The notes under the pieces are model-generated. The model had not been told where the DNA came from. It made no database searches and saw only the letters and a program-made list of their open reading frames with translations. This document shows, piece by piece, positions 58,039 through 64,000 of a DNA stretch of 64,000 nucleotides. A program made the position numbers and the translations under genes. The stretch comes from Phytopseudomonas flavescens. Its GTDB lineage: Bacteria > Pseudomonadota > Gammaproteobacteria > Pseudomonadales > Pseudomonadaceae. Location of the stretch: the NCBI RefSeq assembly GCF_900100535.1, contig NZ_FNDG01000011.1, positions 1-64,000 on the forward strand. Reading direction: 5' to 3'. Numbering within the stretch: position 1 is the first letter of the stretch; each line of letters opens with the position of its first letter.

Positions 58039-58626
58039 TCAGAACTTCAGCTGTGCATTGGCCGGCGTCGACTCGACGCCCTGCTGGCCGCTTGGGCCGA
58101 TCAGTTGCACGTTGATCTTCTGGGTCGCCGGGAACTGTTTGTAGAAGGCCGACAGGTCGAGCGTCTTCAGGGCGTCCGGCTGTTTGCAGGTGAAGCTGTA
58201 GTCGGCATCGATATCGCTGTGCTCATGATCGTGATCGTGGCCGGCAGCATCTTCATCGTGGTCGTGGTCGTGGTCGTCGTTGCCGAACAGCGGGCTTTTC
58301 AGTTCATGCTCGGTGAGGCTGCAACCGGCAGCAGCGGGCAGGCTGAACAGCGCGAGTGGTTTTTCCAGCAGAGCGCGAGCGGCAGCGACGGTTTTCTTGT
58401 CGGCCTCGCTGGTTGCCGCGTGCTCGAAGCCGACGATGTTCATGGCCGGGCTTTCCAGTTCGATCTCCAGCTCGCTGCCCTCGAGCGCGACGTTCAGCGT
58501 GGCGACGCCGTGCTCATGCTTGCCGAGGCTACCGTGTTCATGGTCGTGATCGTGGTCATGGTTCTGCGCGTGAGCAGCGGCCAGGGGAAGCAGGGCGAAG
58601 GGCAGGGCGAGCAGTAGGCGGCGCAT
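58039..58626 (-). CDS. Histidine-rich zinc-uptake protein, ZrgA/DUF2796 family
   Basis: 195 aa with a signal peptide (MRRLLLALPFALLPLAAAHA). Two His/Asp clusters follow: NHDHDHDHEH right after cleavage, and a second (NDDHDHDHDEDAAGHDHDHE) near residues 116-135. The DUF2796 core includes KHEHGVATLNVALEGSELEIE. ZrgA-type proteins bind zinc in the periplasm. First gene of the operon, matching PA4063, whose operon is repressed by Zur. It is 128 nt ahead of the ATPase gene. Confidence 0.9.
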   Translation of the reverse strand: MRRLLLALPFALLPLAAAHAQNHDHDHDHEHGSLGKHEHGVATLNVALEGSELEIELESPAMNIVGFEHAATSEADKKTVAAARALLEKPLALFSLPAAAGCSLTEHELKSPLFGNDDHDHDHDEDAAGHDHDHEHSDIDADYSFTCKQPDALKTLDLSAFYKQFPATQKINVQLIGPSGQQGVESTPANAQLKF

Positions 58627-58654
58627 GAGAGGGCTCCGGTGCGTGAAAGGTATT

Positions 58655-58675
58655 GATACGTTATAACAAATTTAT
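58655..58675 (-). promoter_or_regulatory. Candidate Zur operator, weak
   Basis: The palindrome GTTATAAC (58660-58667) within an AT-rich stretch lies about 35 nt upstream of the ZrgA-like start. Zur sites of gammaproteobacteria contain GTTATA and TATAAC half-sites, but the spacing here is compressed, so only one good half-site is seen. Confidence 0.3.
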
Positions 58676-58747
58676 GGGCCGAGATAGAGGGGATGCTTGG
58701 TTTGCCTGCCTGTGGGAGCATGGCATCCGGAAAGTTCGGAGGTGGTG

Positions 58748-59110
58748 ATGGTGCGTATACGTGGACGGATCGGCGACTGGCCGGTGGATTTGACGGTGGA
58801 GCTCGATCCCCAGGACTGGGCGCAGTTGGCGGCCGCCGTTCCGCTGACCGCGCCGAGCCCGGCCGAGGCGCCGGCGCAGGCCGTTCAGCCTGATCAGGAC
58901 GGGCAATGGCAAACGGTGCTGGAGCTGTTGCGCCGTGCCGGACGCATCGAGGGGCCGCAGTTGCTGGCGCAACTGGCCGCGCTGGCTGGCGGTGAGGTGG
59001 CGGGCAAGCGGTTGTTGGTGCGCCTGCGTCATTGCCAGCAGGTGCGCATGGAAACCGGCCCGGATGCGCCGGTTTATTGCTGGGTCGGGCAGCCAGAGGC
59101 CTCGAGTTGA
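58748..59110 (+). CDS. Conserved hypothetical protein divergent from the zinc operon
   Basis: 120 aa, no signal peptide or TM. The N-terminal part (MVRIRGRIGDWPVDLTVELD) and a helical C-terminal half (WQTVLELLRRAGRIEGPQLL, VRLRHCQQVRM) are separated by a Pro/Ala linker. The GGAGGTGGTG before the ATG is a strong ribosome binding site, which decides this start over upstream codons. I do not recognise a function. A gene of this size holds the same position in P. aeruginosa. Confidence 0.65.
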   Translation: MVRIRGRIGDWPVDLTVELDPQDWAQLAAAVPLTAPSPAEAPAQAVQPDQDGQWQTVLELLRRAGRIEGPQLLAQLAALAGGEVAGKRLLVRLRHCQQVRMETGPDAPVYCWVGQPEASS

Positions 59111-59151
59111 CGCGGCAAGAGCCGTGTTTACGCACGGCACGGGCCGCATCT

Positions 59152-59266
59152 GTAGCCCGCGGTTGAGCTCAGCGATACCCGGGAGAATGTTCGGGTATCG
59201 CTGAGCTCAACCCAGGCTACGTGCTGGTAGGTGCCCTGGGTATCGCTGCGCTCAACGCCAGGCTAC
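59152..59266. repeat. Dispersed palindromic repeat cluster
   Basis: A perfect 19-bp inverted repeat (TTGAGCTCAGCGATACCCG at 59163-59181 and its complement at 59192-59210) is framed by GTAGCC and GGCTAC. A second, diverged half copy follows at 59236-59267 (CTGGGTATCGCTGCGCTCAA). Related GGTTGAGCG modules occur near 410-434. It lies between convergent genes and may act as a terminator. Confidence 0.7.
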
Positions 59267-59290
59267 GTCGGCGGGTTACGGTTAAGGGGC

Positions 59291-60163
59291 TCAGTAGAGC
59301 GCCTGATACACCCGGCGGCGGTAGGTGGTCACCAGTGGATGATCGTTGCCGAGCAGGTCGAACACCTGCAGCAACGTCTTGTGGGGCAGGCCGTCGGCGT
59401 AGTTGCGGTTGCGCACGAAGAGTTTCAGCAGGGCGTCCAGGGCCGGCTCGTACTGCTGGCGGGCGAGCTGCTGAATGGCCAACTGGTAGGCGGCTTCGTC
59501 ATCCTCGGCGTTCTGCGCCAGGCGACTCTTCAGTGTGGCGGCATCCGGCAGCTCGGCCGCTTCACGCAAGAAGGTCAGCTGCGCGCGGGCACCGGCCAGG
59601 GCCTGTTTGTGTTCATCACCCTGGACCGCATCGAGTACCTGTTGCGCCTCGCCCAGTTCGCCGCGCTCTGCCAGGCAGCGTGCATACAGAATCAGTGCGC
59701 CAGCATTGCCATTGTCCTCGCCGAGCTTTTGCTTGAGCAGGGTTTCGGCCTCGCCGATGCGGCCATCGGCGAAGGCTTGCTGGGCGACTTCCAGCAGATC
59801 GGCCTCGGGCGCCTGAGGTTCGGGGACATGGGGTTGCAGCAGGGCGCGGATCGCCGACTCGGGTTGCGCGCCCTGGAAGCCGTCGACCGGCTGGCCATTC
59901 TTGAACAGCACCACGGTCGGCAGGCTGCGGATGCCGAAGCGCGCGACGATTTCCTGTTCGATATCGCAGTTGACCTTGGCCAGCAGCAGCTCGCCCTGGT
60001 AGCCCTCGGTGATCTGCGTCAGCAGCGGCATCAGCGCCTTGCACGGCGCACACCAGTCGGCCCAGAAATCCACCAGGACCGGCTTGCTGAACGAGTTCTC
60101 GATCACCAGCTGTTCAAACTGGACGGCGCCATTGATATCGAAGATGTACGGGGTGTCGCTCAT
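59291..60163 (-). CDS. ybbN: Thioredoxin/TPR protein, YbbN (CnoX) type
   Basis: 290 aa. An N-terminal thioredoxin domain with WADWCAPC (Cys38, Cys41) and the cis-Pro segment RSLPTVVLF is followed by a C-terminal TPR-like helical half (FADGRIGEAETLLKQKL and later repeats). E. coli CnoX/YbbN has this architecture but SxxC in place of CxxC; it acts as a chaperedoxin that hands proteins to GroEL. The intact CAPC pair suggests redox activity here, as in P. aeruginosa. Confidence 0.9.
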   Translation of the reverse strand: MSDTPYIFDINGAVQFEQLVIENSFSKPVLVDFWADWCAPCKALMPLLTQITEGYQGELLLAKVNCDIEQEIVARFGIRSLPTVVLFKNGQPVDGFQGAQPESAIRALLQPHVPEPQAPEADLLEVAQQAFADGRIGEAETLLKQKLGEDNGNAGALILYARCLAERGELGEAQQVLDAVQGDEHKQALAGARAQLTFLREAAELPDAATLKSRLAQNAEDDEAAYQLAIQQLARQQYEPALDALLKLFVRNRNYADGLPHKTLLQVFDLLGNDHPLVTTYRRRVYQALY

Positions 60164-60223
60164 GGTCGGTCTCTGTCCGGGCGAAAAGTGGGTATGACTA
60201 TAAATCCGTGTGCAGGTGCGCGG

Positions 60224-60886
60224 CTACAAGGGGCCGCCGTCGGCATGATAGAGGCTGACGTGGCGGAAGGTTTCCGGTTCTGCCAGATCCGGCCAGGTGC
60301 AGCCCTGCAGGCCGGCGATGCGGTGGTAGGCGGGGTGACTGAAATCCCGCACTCTTGAATCGGCCACCAGCACCTGGCGGGCATGTTCGAGAACGCGGTC
60401 GAGCAGGGGCAGATTGGCGCGGTCGTAGAGTACGTCGGCGACGATCGCCAGGTCGTAGTCACGGCGTTCCGCGAACAGATCGCTCGAGTACTCGAGCTGC
60501 ACGCCGTTGAGTGCGGCGTTGGCCCGGCAGGCCGCCAGGGCCAGCGGATCCAGATCGCAGGCCACCACCTGCGTCGCGCCTGCCCGCGCGGCAGCGATGG
60601 CTGCCACGCCGGAGCCAGCGCCGACATCCAGTACCCGCTTGCCACGCACCCACTCCGGGTGCCGGGCCAGCCAGTCCACCAGTACCAGGCCGCTGGCCCA
60701 GCAGAAGCACCAGTAGGGTGGCTTCTCGAGGATCTGCCGGGTTTCCTCGGGGCTGAAGCAGCGATCCATGTTCGCCGGGTCGATCAACCACAGGCGCAGG
60801 TCGGTGCCTGGCAGGGTTGTCGCGCTCAGGCGGGCGTCGCCGAGCAGCTCGCCGAGTGCCGCCTGCAGGTGGGGCGGTGGGGTCAC
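60224..60886 (-). CDS. Class I SAM-dependent methyltransferase (ETFB-lysine/PrmA-like)
   Basis: 220 aa. Motif I VLDVGAGSGVAAIAAARAGA, acidic loop CDLDPLAL, and post-I VADVLYD. The N-terminal EKPPYWCFCWASGLVL resembles protein-lysine methyltransferases of the ETF-beta/METTL20 group, so a protein substrate is likely but unproven. Starts at GTG, overlapping the lipoprotein gene stop by 4 nt (GTGA), so the two are coupled. Confidence 0.8.
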   Translation of the reverse strand: MTPPPHLQAALGELLGDARLSATTLPGTDLRLWLIDPANMDRCFSPEETRQILEKPPYWCFCWASGLVLVDWLARHPEWVRGKRVLDVGAGSGVAAIAAARAGATQVVACDLDPLALAACRANAALNGVQLEYSSDLFAERRDYDLAIVADVLYDRANLPLLDRVLEHARQVLVADSRVRDFSHPAYHRIAGLQGCTWPDLAEPETFRHVSLYHADGGPL

Positions 60887-61320
60887 AGCGCGGGCGTTAC
60901 GCGTACTTCGCCGAGCGCCTGGCTTTGTGGCTGGCGGATCAGTTGGCTGGGCATGTGCAGCACCAGCGTGCCCGATTGATGGACGCGACCGCGCAGTTCC
61001 ACGCGGATGCCCTGATCGAAGTTCTCGGGGTTGAACTGCAGGCGGAATGGCAGCGGCGCACCGGTGCCGCGCAGCTGGATGTTGCCCAGCAGCTTGTGCG
61101 GCAGACCGCGCTCGTTGATGGTCAGCAGCGCCAGTTCCACATCGGCCCCTGCCGGTACGTCGAGTAGCGTGCCGGTGAGTTCACGCAGGTGTGCCGGTGT
61201 TGCCGCAGGCTCCTGTTTCGGCACAGGCGCTGCGGGTGGTGGGGCGGGGGGCGGTGTTTCGCTGGCACAGGCGACAAGCAAGGCGGTGAGACTGAGCAGG
61301 GCGAGCGGGCGCAATGGCAT
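60883..61320 (-). CDS. YbaY-family lipoprotein
   Basis: 145 aa. The signal [18 protein letters not shown] ends in a lipobox (LVAC) with Cys18 as the acylated residue, followed by a Pro/Ala linker. The YbaY/YscW-like beta domain ([38 protein letters not shown]) follows. Residue two after Cys is Ser, not Asp, so outer-membrane sorting is expected. Coupled to the methyltransferase gene; divergent from nrdR. Confidence 0.85.
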   Translation of the reverse strand: MPLRPLALLSLTALLVACASETPPPAPPPAAPVPKQEPAATPAHLRELTGTLLDVPAGADVELALLTINERGLPHKLLGNIQLRGTGAPLPFRLQFNPENFDQGIRVELRGRVHQSGTLVLHMPSQLIRQPQSQALGEVRVTPAL

Positions 61321-61456
61321 GGACAGATCCTCGGGGCGATGCCTGGATTCTCCCCATAGCCACCGGCGAATGCAAAGGAAAGTGGCCCCGCGGCGCTTGG
61401 CAGCGAGCCGGGGGGATGCGCTACCATGCGGGCTTTCCCGCCTGGCTGTCCCGACC

Positions 61457-61921
61457 ATGCATTGCCCGTTCTGCTCTGCCAACGACACCAAAGTCATCGA
61501 TTCGCGTCTGGTCGCCGAAGGCGATCAGGTGCGTCGCCGCCGGGAGTGCCTGGCCTGTGGCGAACGCTTCACCACATTCGAGACCGCCGAACTGGTGATG
61601 CCGCGTCTGATCAAGCAGGATGGCAGCCGCCAGCCTTTCGACGAGGAGAAGCTGCGCGCAGGCATGCAGCGCGCCCTGGAGAAGCGCCCGGTGAGCATCG
61701 AGCGACTGGAGGCGGCCATCGCCCATATCAAGCACCGCCTGCGGGCCACCGGCGAGCGCGAGATCAAGTCGCTGGTGCTTGGCGAGCTGGTGATGACCGA
61801 ACTGCAGAAGCTCGACGAAGTGGCCTACATTCGCTTCGCCTCGGTGTACCGGCGCTTCCAGGATCTCAACGAATTCCGTGAGGAAATCGACCGTCTTTCC
61901 CGCGAGCCCAGCCAGGACTGA
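61457..61921 (+). CDS. nrdR: Ribonucleotide reductase repressor NrdR
   Basis: 154 aa. The zinc ribbon uses Cys3, Cys6, Cys31 and Cys34 ([14 protein letters not shown]), followed by the ATP-cone ([19 protein letters not shown]). NrdR senses ATP/dATP and represses nrd operons. The ATG at 61457 gives the exact family start. One base separates it from ribD, the common nrdR-rib arrangement. Confidence 0.97.
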   Translation: MHCPFCSANDTKVIDSRLVAEGDQVRRRRECLACGERFTTFETAELVMPRLIKQDGSRQPFDEEKLRAGMQRALEKRPVSIERLEAAIAHIKHRLRATGEREIKSLVLGELVMTELQKLDEVAYIRFASVYRRFQDLNEFREEIDRLSREPSQD

Positions 61922-61922
61922 G

Positions 61923-63041
61923 ATGAGCACCAGCGATCAGGCATTCATGGCCCGTGCCCTCGAACTGGCGCGCAAGGGTCTGTATTCCACCCACCCCAAT
62001 CCCCGTGTCGGTTGCGTGATCGTGCGCGACGGCAAGATCGTCGGTGAGGGCTGGCACGCCAAGGCTGGCGAGCCTCATGCCGAGGTCCATGCGCTGCGTC
62101 AGGCGGGTGACAAGGCACGTGGCGCTACCGCCTACGTCACCCTCGAACCCTGCAGCCACCACGGGCGCACGCCGCCCTGCGCCGATGCCTTGGTCGGGGC
62201 GGGCGTCGCCAGGGTGGTGGCGGCCATGCAGGATCCCAATCCGCAGGTGGCTGGCCGCGGTCTGCTGAGACTCATGAACGCCGGTATCTCGGTGTACAGC
62301 GGCGTGCTGGAAAGCGAGGCGCGGACGCTGAATGCCGGCTTCGTCAAACGCATGGAAAAGGGCCTGCCGCTGGTGCGGGTCAAGCTGGCCATGAGCCTGG
62401 ACGGGCGCACCGCCATGGCCAGCGGCGAAAGCCAGTGGATCACCGGGCCCGCCGCACGCGCGGCGGTACAGCGACTGCGCGCGCGTTCGAGCGTGGTGCT
62501 CAGTGGCGCCGATACCGTGCTGGCTGACGGGGCGCGCCTGACCGTGCGCCCCGACGAACTGGGCCTGGGCGCCGAGCTCACGGCGCTGGCCCAGGCTCGC
62601 CCGCCATTGCGCGTGCTGATCGACGGGCGCTTGCGGGTACCGCTGAGTGCACCGTTCTTCCAGGTCGGGCCGGCACTGGTGGCGACCTGCGCGGCGGCGA
62701 CGTCGCGCGACCGTTATCTCGACGACGGCCACGAACTGCTGGCGATGCCCGGCAACAACGGCCATGTCGATCTGCGCAAGCTGCTGCTGGAATTGGCGGG
62801 CCGGGGCGCCAACGAAGTGCTGGTCGAGGCCGGGCCGAAGCTGGCCGGTGCGTTCGCCCGCCTGGGGCTGGTCGATGAATACCAGCTGTTCGTCGCGCCC
62901 AAATTCCTTGGCTCCAGCGCCAGGCCCCTGCTCGACCTACCCCTGGCGCGGATGGTCGAGGCCAAGCCATTGAAGATCGTCGACATGCGTGCCGTGGGCG
63001 ATGACTGGCGCATCATCGCGGTGCCCGATTCCGGCGACTGA
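61923..63041 (+). CDS. ribD: Bifunctional riboflavin deaminase/reductase RibD
   Basis: 372 aa. The deaminase domain (1-145) has zinc ligand His52 with Glu54 (PHAEVHAL) and Cys77/Cys86 (LEPCSHHGRTPPC). The reductase domain (about 150-370) has VRVKLAMSLDGRTAM and GANEVLVEAGPKLAGAF. It carries out the second and third steps of riboflavin synthesis. It follows nrdR closely and precedes the FMN riboswitch. Confidence 0.97.
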   Translation: MSTSDQAFMARALELARKGLYSTHPNPRVGCVIVRDGKIVGEGWHAKAGEPHAEVHALRQAGDKARGATAYVTLEPCSHHGRTPPCADALVGAGVARVVAAMQDPNPQVAGRGLLRLMNAGISVYSGVLESEARTLNAGFVKRMEKGLPLVRVKLAMSLDGRTAMASGESQWITGPAARAAVQRLRARSSVVLSGADTVLADGARLTVRPDELGLGAELTALAQARPPLRVLIDGRLRVPLSAPFFQVGPALVATCAAATSRDRYLDDGHELLAMPGNNGHVDLRKLLLELAGRGANEVLVEAGPKLAGAFARLGLVDEYQLFVAPKFLGSSARPLLDLPLARMVEAKPLKIVDMRAVGDDWRIIAVPDSGD

Positions 63042-63123
63042 GCGTCGCCGCTGGGGCACGCCCACCGTGCACCGCCACGGCAACTGTGGTAAAACGCCTG
63101 TCGGCCGCACAGCGTGGCCAAAC

Positions 63124-63272
63124 GTTCTCAGGGCGGGGTGCGATTCCCCACCGGCGGTAATGGTGCGCAACGCACCTAGCCCGCGAGCGCCCGGTACGGC
63201 ACCAGCCGCCCGGGGTCGAGCAGATCCGGTGCGATTCCGGAGCCGACGGTATAGTCCGGATGAAGAGAGAGC
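63124..63272 (+). ncRNA. FMN riboswitch (RFN element)
   Basis: Conserved RFN landmarks occur in order: TTCTCAGGGCGGGGTGCGATT, CCCCACCGGCGGTAA, GCCCGCGAGCG, the CAGATCCGGTGCGATTCCGG hairpin, GCCGACGGTATAGTCCGGATG and GAAGAGAG. FMN binding would repress the downstream genes. It stands 95 nt before the lumazine synthase gene, so it controls ribH2 and probably ribE, but not ribD. Confidence 0.93.
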
Positions 63273-63367
63273 GGGATTGCCTGACAAGGCGCCCTTGCGG
63301 CTGCCGACGTCCGTAATGTCCCTATCGATCCAAGCTGCCCTGTTTTAACCATAAACAGGAGTTGAAC

Positions 63368-63829
63368 ATGTCCATTGCTTCTCACGTGCGCCGGGTGGCC
63401 TTCGTGCAAGCCTGCTGGCACCGCGAAATCGTCGATCAGTCCCGTAACGCCTTCCTCGAAGAAATGCAGCGCCAGGGCTATGCCGCGAGCGAGATCGACT
63501 GCTTCGAAGTCAGCGGCGCCTTCGAAATTCCCCTGCACGCCAAGCGCCTGGCCAGGAGCGGCCGCTATGCTGGCATCGTCGCGGCCGGGCTGGTGGTCGA
63601 TGGTGGCATCTACCGCCACGAGTTCGTCGCCCAGGCAGTGATCGAGGGCCTGATGCAGGTGCAACTGGAAACCGACGTGCCGGTGTTCTCGGCAGTACTC
63701 ACGCCTCATCATTTCCATGCCGGTGAAGAGCACCAGACGTTCTTCCGCGAGCACTTCCTGGTCAAGGGCGCCGAAGCCGCGCGCACCTGCGCCGATACGC
63801 TGCGCAAGCTCAAAGAACTGCCGGTCTGA
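63368..63829 (+). CDS. ribH2: 6,7-dimethyl-8-ribityllumazine synthase, RibH2 type
   Basis: 153 aa; the penultimate step of riboflavin synthesis. It resembles type II lumazine synthase (Brucella RibH2) more than the housekeeping RibH: FVQACWHREIVDQSRNAF, FEVSGAFEIPLHAKRLARSG, VDGGIYRHEFVAQAVIEGLM and VLTPHHFHAGEEH. The catalytic His is in the HHFH segment. The ATG at 63368 follows AGGAGTTGAAC. It lies directly under the FMN riboswitch and just before riboflavin synthase. A second, standard ribH would be expected elsewhere in the genome. Confidence 0.9.
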   Translation: MSIASHVRRVAFVQACWHREIVDQSRNAFLEEMQRQGYAASEIDCFEVSGAFEIPLHAKRLARSGRYAGIVAAGLVVDGGIYRHEFVAQAVIEGLMQVQLETDVPVFSAVLTPHHFHAGEEHQTFFREHFLVKGAEAARTCADTLRKLKELPV

Positions 63830-63841
63830 CGAGGAACCCTT

Positions 63842-64000
63842 ATGTTCACCGGAATCATCGCATCCATCGGCAGCATCGCCGCCATCACTCCCAAGGGCGG
63901 CGACGTGCGTGTCTATGTCAAGACCGCCAAGCTCGACCTGGGTGATGTCGTGCTGGGCGACAGCATCGCGGTCAATGGCGTGTGCCTGACCGCGGTGGAG
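63842..64000 (+). CDS. ribE: Riboflavin synthase alpha subunit, 5' part
   Basis: The first 53 codons only; the gene runs off the window. MFTGIIASIGSIAAITPKGG and LGDSIAVNGVCLTAVE are the standard start of the first lumazine-binding domain of riboflavin synthase (called ribE or ribC in pseudomonads). It converts two lumazines to riboflavin and follows ribH2 after 12 nt. Confidence 0.95.
   Translation, partial: MFTGIIASIGSIAAITPKGGDVRVYVKTAKLDLGDVVLGDSIAVNGVCLTAVE

Overview
The window is a gammaproteobacterial chromosome segment, almost certainly from Pseudomonas. Gene order, start codons and protein sequences follow the P. aeruginosa pattern from the end of an rRNA operon to ssb. The presence of katG and a second lumazine synthase, and the dispersed-repeat types, would fit a mendocina/oleovorans/alcaligenes-like lineage, but I cannot fix the species. 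Base composition looks GC-rich throughout, with no obvious foreign island and no transposase, prophage or CRISPR array.

Region 1 (1-3400) holds the 5S rRNA end of an rRNA operon, then birA, coaX and a SPOR-domain gene, then a tRNA-Tyr/Gly/Thr array. Region 2 (3466-21219) holds the first tuf copy, tRNA-Trp, secE-nusG, rplKAJL, rpoBC, and the str operon rpsL-rpsG-fusA-tuf. The first tuf copy is broken: its NKxD motif is replaced by a patch with two in-frame stops, while the second copy is intact. Region 3 (21256-35079) is the S10, spc and alpha operons, complete and in standard order (rpsJ to rplQ, including the short genes rpmC, rpmD and rpmJ). An extra terminator and promoter lie between rpsN and rpsH.

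Region 4 (35090-43176) holds katG, ftnA/bfrA, uvrA (reverse), a YajR-type transporter and ssb. In P. aeruginosa, as I recall, the monofunctional catalase katA occupies the katG position. A well-placed OxyR site sits directly against the katG promoter.

Region 5 (43354-51998) looks accessory. It holds a DUF1176 protein, then a tightly coupled reverse-strand operon: a small exported protein, an HtpX/Ste24-like M48 membrane peptidase, and three paralogous two-TM proteins with PH-like C-termini. Two of those three paralogues are broken, one by a nonsense codon and one by a frameshift. Two AraC-family regulators, a zinc alcohol dehydrogenase and a VanZ-like protein follow. The peptidase operon is my best candidate for an undescribed system.

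Region 6 (52385-64000) resumes a P. aeruginosa-like order (the PA4069 to PA4055 neighbourhood, from memory). It has a sugar-nucleotide reductase/epimerase pair, oprG with a candidate ANR box, and a ZrgA-like/MacB-like zinc operon. That operon carries a 139-bp MITE-like insertion whose target duplication reproduces a stop codon. Then come a YbbN/CnoX-like thioredoxin, a methyltransferase, a YbaY-type lipoprotein, nrdR, ribD, an FMN riboswitch, a RibH2-type lumazine synthase and the start of riboflavin synthase.
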